Source: Leucocoprinus leucothites (taxonomy: Eukaryota; Basidiomycota; Agaricomycetes; Agaricales; Agaricaceae). From it: DNA of 64,000 nt. The notes beneath the pieces are model-generated. The model ran no database searches, had not been told where the DNA came from, and worked only from the letters and a program-made list of their open reading frames with translations. Location of the stretch: contig JAACJO010000001.1 of the NCBI GenBank assembly GCA_013368445.1, forward strand, positions 3,410,001-3,474,000, read 5' to 3'. A program made the position numbers and the translations under genes. Of this stretch, positions 11,285 through 23,327 are shown one piece after another; position 1 is the stretch's first letter; each line of letters begins with the position of its first letter.

Positions 11285-12180
11285 GAATTACAAATGCTAG
11301 CTGGGGGTGCATCTATGTCTTTGTGGTATTTCTCGCGCTCGCACGCTGTCAAGTCGCTTCCCTTCGACTTCACAAATGTATGTTTCCTGCACTTACTTTC
11401 AATTATCAGCTACTCAAACCCTCTCAGGATCATAGGACACTCATCCGAGTTTTGTTGTCGTTTTTGTATGCAGAACCGGACAAAATGGGATTTGATCCCA
11501 CTGTTCTTCGGATCACCCTCGAAGACAAGAACCAGTATGTAAATGAAGTAGGGCCCAAGAACAGCCCACAGTTCTATAGGATGACCAGGGCTATATTCAT
11601 CCGATGACCCCTGTATAACGAGGAGGAAGAAGACGCGCGTGTGGGAGGCTATCCGCGTTGCTGGATGCCACCCTGGTGAGTATTCACATGCACTGGATGG
11701 CGGACATAAATATGTTATCAAGGATGTGTGACTTGATGAGGGCGCCTGTACCGAATGCAAAAATCTGGATGACGTATTCAAGCAGCTGGTTCATGTTTCA
11801 AGAAATCCTCCGAATTATGACTGGAGCTCTCCAATGCTCCAAGCTGTGGTTACCGAGGCTCTCCGTGACGGAACTACAAAGATACTTCGTGAATATTGTT
11901 GCAGACTGCAAAGATTCTCTTGCCGGCAACTCCATGGGCGTCAAACGCAACTCAAAATCCTGCGAGAGTTACAAGAGATTCAACTTGATGGCCTCGATCT
12001 AACAACAAGATCTACAGTCTTTCTGCAGCTGAGATTCTGTGTCTCTCGCGACAATTGCTCCAACGCTTGAGCTAATACTGAAGGATCACCAAAGCGCAGT
12101 GCACTATTCCAGACGGAGTCGAGGCTCGACACAGTCGTCCTAGCAAACTGGGTCACCAGATTCACACACCTTGAGTAAAT
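11285..12180 (+). pseudogene. FunK1 remnant B, heavily decayed and internally deleted
   Basis: Homology to copies C, E and G begins within exon WYFSRSHAVKSLPFDFT (about 11290-11375) and continues after a 52-base intron with FLYAEPDKMGFDPTV, QFYRMTRAIF and KTRVWEAIRVAGCHPGEY. The frame is broken repeatedly: a TGA after TRAIFIR near 11605, a TGA where KDVW should continue (about 11731), and later frame changes. After about 12000 the sequence jumps to the extreme C-terminal tail (remnants of KARHRHPSNLGHRIYAP, about 12085-12178). The catalytic loop, activation segment and C-lobe are therefore deleted. Remnant I at 44.9-45.1 kb shows a similar jump to the same tail. No function as a kinase is possible. 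Confidence 0.85.
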
Positions 12181-12330
12181 GAGACGCGTCACTCTGCTGC
12201 ATAGATTGAATAGATCGAATACCCTCTCATATAATATGTCGCATGAATCAATAGTCGCTTCTTGCGAGGAGACACTGGCCTGAGCTGACTGAAAGACTGG
12301 TAATCAACGATCAACAGGATTCGAGCAGGA

Positions 12331-12500
12331 CCATGAGGCTTCCTGCTTTGTTTTGAAATTGGTACTATCTGCGCTTACAGTCATAGTACACCAGCCGAAT
12401 CCCCCGGCTCATAGCAGCGTTGGCTATAATCAGAAGCACTGTGGACAAGACCTCAGTGGTGCCTTCATTTGCGGCGACTCCAAGGGCCTTGAAAACAGAC
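12331..12500. repeat. Segment shared with 45341-45510, downstream of FunK1 remnants
   Basis: The block starting CCATGAGG, followed by TACTATC and GCGCTT motifs, recurs in the same order at 45341-45510. Both copies lie a few hundred bases downstream of a deleted FunK1 remnant (B here, I there). On the minus strand both encode a similar hydrophobic segment (pattern LSTV/MSTV, then LLIIANAA / LIISVAAL). It is a shared flank of one duplication event. Boundaries are approximate and function is unknown. Confidence 0.55.
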
Positions 12501-12859
12501 GCCGCTTGACGCCACACAGACTCAATAAATTGATGACGGACGAAACTAATGAAGTGATACCCATCCAATATGTAAGAATTGGGCTGTGAGATAGTAGGAC
12601 GGTCGTGTTAAGTGCATCAGCGCAGCTTTGGGTTGGTTGTTGAGATCTTGCCCTCTTGGGCCAAAAAATAAGGGTCTCTGGAAAATGTCCCAGTTGTAGA
12701 TTTGCTGATCCTTTACCCTTCGAACTGATGACTCGACCCTCGTCCAAAGAATACCTTCTGTGGGGTGGTTGGTAGACTTCGATTTACCCCCGTCAGGGCA
12801 TTTCTGATAGAAGAGAGCGTCTGGGCATTAGGAATCCAGGGATGCTGCCAATCTGTGAA

Positions 12860-13900
12860 AATTTCAATGATAATCTCGCGCCGATATTGCATACTATTCT
12901 TCTCTTGTCGCAACGTGGTATTTGTCCACCGTATCCAGAACAATGATTCCCGTATCGATGTCACTGAGTTGTATGGTTCTTGAGCGCAGATCTGAACGCA
13001 GACGCTGCCATGCACGCATAAATGTCATTAATTTGAACCCCGAAAGGTGTAGTGCTTCTGGAGCACACCCTTGTTTCAATTTCCACACATTCCTGTGCTG
13101 TTAAAGCTTCTGGCATGTGATGTAGAGATGCTCATACAAGTCGTGGCGGCAGGTACGAAAATATCGCTTTAAGCGATGTCAACCTCAATCAGGCTCCAAA
13201 TCATCATCCGACCTGGGAGTTGTGATATGTCCTGATGCACCTAGTGATTGCCGAGCTTGACGATTGGATCTTGGATCTGGACCCACAAAGCTGTTGTAAT
13301 CCAGAAGCTTGTTGAGGAGTTTCTGGCTGTGAAAACCGAGCTTCTGCCAGCGCCACGCAACTGGAGGTGTTATCGCACTCATTAGGTGTGTAGAAATTGC
13401 TTTCCTGGAAGAAGTCGTGGTTTCAAAAACAACAAGGTAGCGAAGCAAGAAGGAGCAATTAATCTTCGCGGCCGGGCGCCGATGCCTTTTCTTCTCATTT
13501 GAGCAAGGTCTGCGAAGAAGGTCTGGTAGCTCAGGGTGCAAATGGCTCAGACTGATGCTTTATCTGCACTCCTAAACATGACATGAGATGGCTTTTTACC
13601 TCGATATTCCTGGATGCCTTCTTTGCAGCGCGAAAGAAACTCAGTCATTAGGAGAAAGAAGAGATCAACAACGCCATCGAAGCTGGCTTATTCGTGTTCT
13701 AAATTTCACGAAATGCCAAGCTCGGTGTGATGGACATTGAAATATTGACCCTTCTTTGTTAGACTGTACATGTACCGAGTGCTGTGAAGAATTGCTGATG
13801 GAAAGGAAGCACATACCTCCTTCAAGGATAGGAGTTCTGTAGAAATTGCATTCATAGCCCTCGGAATTCGGTACTTGAAAACCCTTACCATTACACTTGC
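12860..13900. repeat. FunK1 spacer module, copy 1
   Basis: About 1 kb of non-kinase sequence found upstream of FunK1 copies C, D, E and G. Shared marks in order are a GAGCGCAGATCTGAACG segment, GTAGTGCTTCTGGAGC, TGTGATGTAGAGATGCTCATAC, GGATCTGGACCCACAA, and a GTGTGTAGAAATTG region. The minus strand reads as the broken remains of a protein segment (WKLKQG, PEALHL, RSDLRSRTI, DIDT) in several copies. It lies directly before the promoter block of copy C. Edges are approximate. Confidence 0.6.
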
Positions 13901-13921
13901 CAAAGTTGCCGGTTACTTGCT

Positions 13922-13990
13922 TTGTTCGAGTCGTCGGCAGACTGCGTAGTCGGAGTTTCCTCCCTTGTCCTAGGAAATATAAGTACTAAG
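13922..13990 (+). promoter_or_regulatory. Conserved FunK1 promoter block with TATA-like site (copy C)
   Basis: A block reading GTCGTCGGCAGACTGCG, then GTCGGAGTTTCCTCCC, then TATAAGTACTA (TATA-like at 13978-13985) is kept almost unchanged upstream of copies C, E and G. In E and G the TATA-like site lies 218 bases before the ATG of the MDRP-type first exon. Strong conservation in otherwise diverging spacer suggests a core promoter. No start-site data are available. Confidence 0.55.
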
Positions 13991-14106
13991 GAGATACCAG
14001 TCTCTTCATCATCTCAGCGATTACTTCCTTACCTACTTCTCGCTGCTTATCGCCCATACCTCCATCGCATTTCGCCATCTACCAGCGTAACAAACTTGAG
14101 CTCGAA

Positions 14107-17058
14107 ATGGCCAAAAATCGGAACACTGCACCGTTCGTCAAAATTCTCGTTATACCATTCGCCGTAATAATCAGCAGTGCTTTCAGGTCGACAGATCGTC
14201 CAAAAACTCCAAAGAATTCTGTCCAATCACAGCCGAACTCTGAGTGAGTGAACACTAGAAACTCGGACTCAATGTGAACATGTGATCTGATGACATGCTA
14301 TAGTCTCACGCCTCGAACGCCAAAGCAAGACCCTGATGCTAGGCGAGTTGGCATCAACCAGCGTCGAACAGCCGTCGCGAACGCCATGGCCCACGAGATA
14401 CTCGAGTGCTCTGTCGAAACGTTCTTAGGTCACTATGCACCGTCCAAACCTTCCCCAGATTCTATTGAGGCCGCCTATCAAAAACTCAAACGCGAGGATT
14501 TTTTGGTACCGCTCAAAAACGTTCCAATGCGGCCCCCCAACTCGAAAGAGAGTTTCTGCTGGAGTAAACTGGAGGGATGTACCCCTTCCGGAATAAGTGG
14601 CACAGAACAGGAAATTTTCAAGATGATAGAGGAGGTAGTTGAAACCTTGGTGGAGCCTTCGCTAGGCACCAATAGTCGCGTCGATGGCCGCCAACCTACC
14701 TATCAGTACAAGGATTGTCCTAATGGCAATACGATAGGGGAAATAGAAGGTGCCACTTTCCGGTTGGATGCCTGTATCGTACCAAGGAATTCTCCTTCGG
14801 CTGAATCTACAACGGTTAATACATGGGAGGCAGCAGTGATCGCGGAATTCAAGAGAGAAGAACAGGCTGAGATTGACGTAAGCTGTCGTTTACTTTTCAG
14901 TTTTGCATTATTGAAGTAATCGTTCATGGCTAGAATCGAAAGCAGCTCGTATCTGCCGCGAGCTTCATCATGAATGATGATCCCCGTCGGATGTGGATGT
15001 ATGGCGTAAGTTGTACTCTCTTGCTCAATCACATAGTCCAGTCATCGTGGTTTTCAGATCACGATTGAAGATGCGTCCGTGTCGTTGTGGTATTTCTCGC
15101 GTTCGCATTCCGTCAAGTCACTTCCCTTTGATTTTACCAAGGTATGTTTCCTGTGCTTGCTTTCAACCTCCGGCTGCTCAAATTCCCTCATAGGACCACA
15201 GGACATTTGTCCATGTTTTCTTGTCATTTTTGTATGCAGAACCGGATGAAATGGGATTCGATCCCACCGTTCATCGAGTTGTCCTCAGGGACAAGGCTCG
15301 CAGAGACATGACCCAATACGTTTATGAAGTAGGGCCCAGAGACAATCCGCAATTCTACAGGACGACAAAGGCTATATTCAACCCTGATGTTCTCTGTATC
15401 ACCGGGAGGAAGACGCGCGTGTGGGAGGCCGTTCGTGTTGCTGGATGCCATCCCGATGGATACTTAAAGGTACTGGATAGTGGCCGAAAATACGCTATCA
15501 AGGATGTCTGGCTCAACGAGGGCGCCCGTACGGAGCGTGAAATCTTGAATGCTGTGTTTGCGCGGCTGTCTGAGGTTTCTCAAAATCCACCAGATTATGA
15601 TTGGGGCTCTGAAACTCTTCAAGCTGTCGTTACCGAGGCTCTCCACGATGGAAATTACAAGGGATACTTCATGAATATTGTTGCGGATAGCCGAGGGTTT
15701 TCTTGCAGGGTGACACCGCAGGGCGTCAAACGCAATTCCAAAATCTTGCGAGAATCACCAAAGGAGCTAACACCTGCTCAAATCAGTAGATCAACAGACC
15801 CTCGTTCTAGCCAGCGAGGATCTGCGAGCCTTTATGGCAGCATGAGATTCCGCGAGTCTGGCAGCAGCCGGTCGCAGCCACCAACACTTGAACGGGAATA
15901 CAAGGTCAAACAACAATATCGGCTCGTCTACAACGATGTTGGCAAGTCCCTCCATGACTCAAAGGACCTCTTGACCGCTTTTCATGTGATTGAGGATGTC
16001 TTCATCGGTAAGTGCCTGTGCACTTGGTTTTTACTCTTATTCATTCGCGTTCAGCTCTGGTGCTACTATTCCTCGCAAATTGGGTGCACCGAGATGTCAG
16101 CACGGGGAACATCATTATGGTGGAGAAGAACGGCAGAATTTACGGAAAGCTCAGTGACCTGGAATATGCGAAGGAGTTCACCAGCGATAAGGCACCTAGT
16201 ACAGATCCTAAAACGGTATGATTTTCAATTCTTCGCCGTGACTTGGCCTTATTGATTTGCTAATAGGGAACTCCCTTCTTTATGCCTTACGAGATTCATT
16301 CTGGGAGGAGGATCTACATCAAGGCCCCTGTTACTCGAAGGAGGATCGATATTCCTGACAACCCTTCGGCTCAGCTTCCCAAGCTCTCCGTCTTTCCGGC
16401 TGCTGCGAATCAATCTCAGCAAATTGCACCGCCTTTCCTGTTCTCATATGATCTTGAGTCCCTATGGTGGATCATGCTGTGGTTTTTCTTGGCTCGTTTA
16501 GATCATTCTTCAGCGAATGCCCTTGCTCGACGTGTCTTCACTTACGGTATCAAACCCAGCGACAAGCGAGGAGACATTTTCTTGGCACCATATGGCAATT
16601 CGATTGTTTTTGCAGCTGTTGCCTCCCGACTTCAGCCCCTTTATCCCTGTATCGATGACATCCGTCTACAGCTGCTTACTTCTTATAGCCTGCCTGTACC
16701 GGATTTACAGGACGATGCAACTCTGTATGGCGCGTGCTGGAAGCTCCTGCACCAATTAGTTGAAAACATCAAGCCTCTCCAGGACATCAAATTCATCGAC
16801 CAGAACACCAGTTCTGAATCACCCGTGGCCTCGACGACTGCTGGAGAGAAACGCCAACGCTCTTCTACCAGCGCCCATGATGAGGCTTCATACGTGCCTA
16901 ACTCCGACCATCGCACGATCAAACCCTCGGACGATGATCCTGTTAATAACGGTGAAGAAGGACCGTCAAAGCGCCCCCGCACCATTGCTGATGGAGTCAT
17001 GGCTCGACGTAGGCATCTTCATCCTGGCAAATTGGGTCATCGAATTTATGCACCTTGA
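14107..17058 (+). CDS. FunK1 fungal-type protein kinase, copy C
   Basis: Exons 14107-14243, 14304-14877, 14934-15005, 15058-15141, 15194-16007, 16055-16215 and 16267-17058 give about 877 residues with all phases closed. FunK1 order: LECSVETFLGHYAP, DDPRRMWMYG, WYFSRSHSVKS, GRKTRVWEA, YAIKDVW (ATP-binding Lys codon 15500-15502), HRDVSTGNI (16087 onward), KLSDLEYAKE, GTPFFMPYEIHSG, DLESLWWIMLWFFL, and a C-terminal GHRIYAP tail. All catalytic residues are present. The start is uncertain. The ATG used by E and G (MDRPTTP) reads ACA here, but the upstream ATG at 14107, a short uORF in E and G, is open and in frame, adding a hydrophobic stretch (about residues 12-25). Otherwise translation could start at 14386 (MAHEILECS). 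Substrates of FunK1 kinases are unknown. Confidence 0.8.
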
Positions 17059-17406
17059 GGAGCAATTGCAATTGTGACGTGCCGATTGAACAGGTGGAAT
17101 AGATCAATACCCCATCATACGATACCTTATACAGGTTCTTTATATGCATTTTTGCCTTACAAAATGAACAATCTATTAACTCACTCCTGGAGAAGTGCCC
17201 CACTTTGGAAATTCTGAACCATATATCACTACCATAGTAGTAAGATCTTCACATTGACGTTGATACGATAAAATGGATTTATGGTCCGAACGGTACTCGA
17301 AGGGTGTTCGGCCAATCGCTTTCAGCGCAGAGACAAGCTGTCTTGCTCTACCAAGGACGTGCCAGGAAGAATCGCATATAAAGTCAATGGAGGTATGAAA
17401 TCGCTA
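17059..17406. other. 3' flank of FunK1 copy C
   Basis: AT-rich sequence conserved at corresponding places after copies E (25989-26460) and G (31636-31930), including a GTGGAATAGATCA segment and CTTTATATGCAT. It is a shared 3' UTR/flank of the C/E/G kinases. No separate gene is seen. Confidence 0.5.
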
Positions 17407-17643
17407 CTACTTTTTTTTGTCAGCCCAAGCAACAATACGGGCCAGCTGGATCAGATGAAGTAGACGAAGCTCTTCCCGCATCGTTCTCAACTGCTTTTGG
17501 AGATCCAGTGGTACCATCTCCCGTTTGACGCTCGCAATCATCTCTGAAAACACCAAACTCGTAGCCTGTCCCTGAACTATCTCCTGCGTCAATCGCATCT
17601 CCGCAGGAAGTGCCTTCTTCATCAAACGCTCAAGAGGCACGTA
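17407..17643 (-). pseudogene. 3'-end fragment 1 of the PPR-like gene
   Basis: The minus strand encodes PLERLMKKAL, AEMRLTQEI, GQATSLVF, MVPLDLQKQLR and LLHLIQLARIVAW, ending at TAG 17409-17407. This matches the last 80 or so residues of the intact gene at 31939-33777. Homology stops at about 17643, where unrelated sequence begins. It lies convergent to FunK1 copy C at the same distance as the intact gene lies from copy G, so it was carried along when the kinase was duplicated. Confidence 0.85.
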
Positions 17644-17719
17644 GAAGAGCGCCGGCAATGGATGCCCAAAGACCAGATTTTCACGTCTCAGCCCCACAAC
17701 GTGTCACTTTTGTCCGTCT

Positions 17720-18620
17720 TTCCTGGAACAGTATTTCCGTTTCGATATCAAGTTGAATGATTTTTAAGTGCAGAACACTGCCGTGTGGCGCACACAGGAC
17801 CTTCGTAAAATGCTATTAAGCTGAGCTCTAAGGGGTGTAGTGCTTCCTTAGTGCACTCTTCTTTCAATCTCCACGTGTTCCTGTGCTGTTGAAACTTCTC
17901 AAGGTGCTGACATATGACCATGATGCAGAGGTGTCCATGCATGATGTACAGAAGATGTCACTTTAATCGATGTCAAACCTCAATCAGCTGCTAACAATCA
18001 TACAACACATCCAGTTGCTGATCGGATCTGGACCCACAAGGCTATTGTACTTCAGAAGCTTGCTGAGACTGGACAATTACCGCCACAGGATAGAACACGA
18101 CCCTTGAAACGAGTCGGGGTGTCAAAATTTGACAAGGTCACAGGCGAAGCAAGAAGGAACAACAGGATCTACACAATCAGGCGCCGACCATCCCAATGAA
18201 ACATTCTCTTATTCGAGCAGAAACTATGGATCCTTTTTGGTAGTTTGTTTGAACGCTTGCTGATCCAGGCCGATAATCCAATTGCATCCCTGAAGATGTG
18301 AAGCTCTAAGGAGTGACATGTCGTAGAAGTCAGACCGAGTGATCACTTGAGCTTATGGCCGCTCTTCGTTCTGGACTTTTGATAATTTTTGGCTGAATCA
18401 GCCCTGAGGAGAAGAAAATCACCAGCATCATCAGCGGATCTACCAGCATGTTCGTGTTCAGGAGTTTACTGACTACTAGGAGATGTTGACTGTGATGCTC
18501 TACATTGGCCCATTCAAGTTTTACTGGTCTGTGGACGCAACGAGGGCTGGAAAATTTTGTGACAAAGGTGACTTTTACCTCCTTCCGGGGTGCAATATCG
18601 GTAGAGATTTTAATTAATTA
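17720..18620. repeat. FunK1 spacer module, copy 2 (diverged)
   Basis: It has the same order of marks as the other spacer modules (GTAGTGCTTCC, TTCCTGTGCTGTTGAAACTTCT, GGATCTGGACCCACAA, CAGAAGCTTGCTGAG), but is clearly more diverged. It precedes copy D and follows PPR fragment 1. Edges are approximate. Confidence 0.5.
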
Positions 18621-19097
18621 TACACCTCGGAATCCAACACGTTATATGCCTTCACTGTTATGTTTACCATAACTGGATGAATATACAATAGATCCAACGA
18701 TCTGATAGCAGTTTGATCAACGTCGTATCGTTGTATTCACTGCCGATGAATCCTTTCAGGTCCCAGCTCCATGGGTCAAGAGGCCAATGGTAGATGTTCA
18801 TCCATCTTATCGGTGCTCACAGCTTTGTTCGCGTTGGCGGCAAAGTGCAGAAGCTGTTCCCCGCCTTTTTTCAAAGTTATTTAAGCGTTAGCCATATGCT
18901 GTCGCACTAGCTATCTCCCGCCCTACAATTCTCACTAGGACAATTCCCCGTGAGTCGCGCCCTTACTACTGAAAGTACTGAACTTCGAACTTCGTGCCAC
19001 CGAGATGGCGAAGACACAAAAGACACAAGGGGACAAACAGTTTGTTTTTCTCAGCCCTCCAGCACTAAAGTCTATATTGAGGCTATTTCGCTTCTAG

Positions 19098-21816
19098 ATG
19101 GAAAAACTGTCCAATTACACCACCCAGTAACGATTTGGCTCGGGCTTCACAAGCTCAGCAGAATTCGTAGGACTATTTCGTTTAGCGTGATCGTGCGGCC
19201 CGCCGACAAAGGCAATGCAGTCTCACGCCTCGCACTCCCAGAGAGCACGGATTTGCTGAGCGTTTCAAGGACCTTCGGGTTCCCATCGCTCACTCAATGC
19301 GACACGAAATGTTGCGGTGCCCAGTGGACTTATTCCTCGATCTCTATGCGCCTTATAAACCCCCTTCTCACTTTCTGGAATATGCTTACGGCGAAATAGA
19401 GAGCAAATGCTTGAACCCACTCAAAACAGGCACAGGCTCGCGCCCTGGAACGCGGTTGGCGTGGAAGGCCTTTGGTAGCCTTACACCTTCCGACATGGAT
19501 CCCAGAGAAGAACAGGTGTTTGCCAATCTAGAGGACATAATAAACGTTCTCCACGACCTTGATGACGACGAGTTCCCACTTGGCCGTGAACTGACGTTTC
19601 GATACAAGAATACGCCCTATGCCGAGGTTAAGAGCGAGAAACTAGGCGGTGGCTTCAAATGGGACGCGTACATTAGGCCACGCGAGGTCAACTCAGATGA
19701 AGTTATTCCAGCTGATGCGGCCGTCATCGCTGAATTCAAAAAAAAAGCGACACACGATGAAATTCAAAAGGTAGGTTTAATTCTCCCTGTTAACCGCATC
19801 TTGCAACTGACTTCTGCTCAGAATCGGTCACAACTAGTCAGCGCCGCTAGTCATGTCATGAACGATGATCCCCGTCGAATGTGGATGTATGGTGTACGCT
19901 CGTTTTACCAAATCCTGGTAAGAACAGTATTGACAGCCTGCCAGATCACAATCGAAGATGAACGGGTATCGCTATGGTATTTTTCGCGTTCCCATTCCAT
20001 GAAATCGGAATCGTTCGATTTTACCCGGGTACGACGTCATAAACAAACCTTTTCAATTTCCACTGACATGCCTAGCAGGATTTTAAGACTTTTGTCCATA
20101 CTTTTGTTTCCTTCTTGTTTGCGACGAAGGCAGAGATGGGATTTGATCCCACTGTTCATCGAGTCGAGATTGCAAATGAATACCGCTATGTATATGAAGT
20201 TCAAAAAAGGTTCTTTCTCACCAAGGCGCCCATATTCGATCCTCGGGTTTTGTGTATTAGTGGCAGGAAGACTCGCGTCTGGATGGTGGTTGAAGTTGCT
20301 AGCATTTCTAAAGACGCCCTTCGAAAACCCCTGGACAACGGCAAGGAGTACGCCCTCAAAGACGTCTGGCTTGATGAGGGCTCGCTCACGGAGGGTAAAA
20401 TTCTGTCACATATTTTCGCTCGCTTGGACCACGTCTCAGTGCCATATCATGACCAGTTATCCGAGCCGCTTGCGAACATCCTGGATGAAACACTCCGCAA
20501 CAAACAATACGAAAGGTACTTCATGAACATTGTCTGCGATCAGGAGGGAAGGTCCACTCGAAGCGTTCCCGAGGACGGGCGCGTTCAGCCCAACCCCCAA
20601 ATCCTTGATATGACGCCGTCAGACCTAACGGATGAGAAGGCGAAGAGAAGCACTCTCCGGGGCTCTACTCAGAACTTTTCGGGCAGAAGACGAGCAGGAT
20701 CTGCACCACCGAGCAAGCGTGATTACAAAACAAAACGGCAGTATCGCCTCGTCTATGCTGATGTCGGCAAGCCAATCCATGACGGGCTGAACCTCGGCTC
20801 TTTCTTTCAAGCCATCCATGATACTTTCATCGGTACGCTATATGTTACTCGTTTGGATTCGCCTTACTTATTGTAATTCAGCGCTTCTTCTAATGTTGCT
20901 GGCAAATTGGGTGCATCGAGATATCAGCACAGGCAATATTATACTGGTGGAGACAGCGCCTGGTAAATTTATTGCAAAGCTCAGTGATTTGGAATACGCA
21001 AAGGAGTTCTCCGATAAGTCCGTAGGCAGCACGGACCCAAAGACGGTAGGGTTGTTTGTTTACCTCCTATCCCGACCTCATCACACTGCTGCCCAGGGTA
21101 CGCCTTATTTCATGCCTTGGGAGGTCCATTCGGGACAACCACTCCGCGATCTCCAGGCTCCCCTATTCCCCCCTGGTTCCCGGGCTGGAAAACCATTCGG
21201 TCCATTTGTTTTGCCCAACAACATTCCCAAATGCTGGCCACCATTTTATCGCTTCGACTATGATCTCGAGTCGATCTGGTGGGTCATACTCTGGACCTTG
21301 CTATTTCGCGTCCCGTATAAGCCGGCGCGAGATCTCTCCGAAAGAGTCTTTACATACAGTACAAAGCCAAGTGACGACAAGACTTCAATATTCAAAATTC
21401 AAGGACACCCGTCAATTAACGAGGCCATGCACCCTGCGCTCAAGATGCTTGTTTCTCCAATCCAGTGGCTGCATGCTTTACTCTGGGGTTCTTATGCGCA
21501 GGCTCCTGAAGGTATCAATGGTTATCTACAGATTTATAATAACTTTTGGACGATTCTAGAGCAAGTACCTGGACTCGTCAACAAAATTGTCGACTTTGAG
21601 TTCTCAGATCCAGATTCTCCTGTCCAGACCGGAGAGAAGCGTTCACGACAAGACAGTGCCGGTGATGGAATGGATGATACCGGAGATGAGACTGTCGGTG
21701 AAGAAGATGAGGTTGAAGCTGGCGGTTCTCAGAAGCGGCAGCGTGTTTCTCTCAACCAAGCTGCCACAAGTCGAAATCCTGGTACTTTCGCTCGTCATGT
21801 TCAAACTCGTCGTTGA
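19098..21816 (+). CDS. FunK1 fungal-type protein kinase, copy D
   Basis: Exons 19098-19126, 19221-19770, 19822-19893, 19945-20028, 20079-20832, 20882-21045 and 21097-21816 give 790 residues with no internal stop. The first exon (MEKLSNYTT) is inferred from a donor at 19127 and the conserved acceptor before the SLTPRTP block. Kinase landmarks: SGRKTRVWMV, YALKDVW, catalytic loop HRDISTGNI (His about residue 508), KLSDLEYAKE, GTPYFMPWEVHSG and DLESIWWVILWTLL. The C-terminus is acidic then basic (RNPGTFARHVQTRR) and differs from the GHRIYAP tail of C, E and G. The last intron (21046-21096) is 51 bases with no stop, so retention would simply insert 17 residues before the activation segment. It is the parent type of fragment F and appears functional. 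Confidence 0.85.
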
Positions 21817-21849
21817 TATTTGGGTTGTCTTCTGTATGCCGCAAGCATG

Positions 21850-22860
21850 GAATAGCATAGATGTACGAACTTCCAGGGATAACCCTTCTCTTGTCTCGAC
21901 TTTACAACGTGGCCTTTTTCGGCCGTTTCTGGAACTGTGATTTCTTTATCGATAATCAAAAATGGTTCCTGAGCGCAGATCTGAACGTGGGTACTGCCAT
22001 ACACACACGAATACCGTTGATTGAACTGCTTTTGGAGTGCACCCTTCTCCAACTTCCACGCGCTCCTATTTTATTAAAACTTCTGACATGTGGTGTAGAG
22101 ATGCTCATACACGATGTGCAAGTATGTCGCTTTAAGCGACGTCAACGTCAATCAGTCCCCAGATTCATCATCCAGCCTATGCACCCAGTGGTTGTCGAGC
22201 TTGCAGATTGGATCTGGACCCACAACGCCATTGTAATCCAGAAGCATTTTTTAAATACGGCTGGTCATGAAAACTGAGCTTCTGCCGAATAGTTATGCGG
22301 CTAAAAGTGCTATCGCCTCAATAAGTGTGTAGAGTTGGTTTCCTGAAGGGAGTCGGGGTTTCAAAAGAAACAAGGTAGTGAAGTAACTTAAGGAGCAGGC
22401 CAGGCGCCGACGTCACTTCCTCTCATTTGAGCAGGATCTACAAAGCAGCACTGGTAACTGGTGTACAAGGCTCAGACTCAGGCTGATGCATCATCTGTAC
22501 TCCAAAACTTGAAGCGCTTGGAGGTCTAATGTCTCGCACAAAGTCAAGTGGGTTTTTCGCCTCGATATTTTGGGATTCCTTCTTTGCAGCATGAAAGAAA
22601 ATCAAGTCCTGAGGAGAAGGAAGAAATCAACAGCGCCATCGAAGCTAGCTGATTCATATTCTAGAATTCACGAAATGCCAAGCTCGCCACAGACATCGAC
22701 CCTTCCTTGTTAGACTGTGCATGCATCGAGGGCTGTGAAGAATCGGCGATGAAAAGGAAGCACGAGTTTACCTCCTTCAAGGATAGGAGTTCCATAAAGA
22801 TTGCGATCATAGCCCCGGAATTCGGTACATGTAGCCTTTACTGTTACATTTGTCATTGCT
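21850..22860. repeat. FunK1 spacer module, copy 3
   Basis: Nearly identical to copy 4 (27490-28510). It carries the GAGCGCAGATCTGAACGTGGG, GATGTAGAGATGCTCATACACGA, GCTTTAAGCGACGTCAAC and GGATCTGGACCCACAACGCC marks. It lies between kinase D and the promoter block of kinase E. The minus strand shows broken coding-like sequence (DIDTEITVPETAEKGHVVKS-type in copy 4). Confidence 0.65.
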
Positions 22861-22870
22861 GGTGAGTTGC

Positions 22871-22940
22871 TTTGTTCAGGTCGTCGGCAGACTGCGTAGT
22901 CGGAGTTTCCTCCCTTGTCCCAACAACTATAAGTACTAGG
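22871..22940 (+). promoter_or_regulatory. Conserved FunK1 promoter block with TATA-like site (copy E)
   Basis: Same block as upstream of C and G, with TATAAGTA at 22928-22935. A short uORF (ATG near 23061, 16 codons, MAKSRNTAPS start) lies between it and the main start exon at 23146, and is conserved in copy G. The uORF could lower translation of the kinase; this is inference. Confidence 0.55.
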
Positions 22941-23327
22941 GATATATTAAATCCCTGTAGCTCAGCAATTACTTGCATCTCGCACATATTCTTCGTTCTA
23001 TATCATCCATACCTCCCTCGCATTTCGGGGCCATCTACTAGGGTAACAACTTGCGCCTGAAATGGCAAAAAGTCGGAACACAGCACCGTCAGTGATGATT
23101 CTCCTAGTATAGTTTACTATGGTAATTAACAGCGGTTTCAGGCCAATGGACCGTCCAACGACTCCGCCGAGTTCTGTCAGGTCGAAACCAAACTCGTGAG
23201 TGAGATTGAGCTCAGCATGAACATGTGATCTTATGGCATATGACAGTCTCACGCCTCGAACGCCAAAGGAGGACCCTGATGCTAGGCGGTTGGCATCAAC
23301 CACCGTCGAAAAGCCGTCGCGGAGGCC

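Noticed and set aside
18950..19399. 149-residue open frame upstream of kinase D
   Set aside because: It runs through the inferred first exon, first intron and second exon of D in another frame and has no domain.
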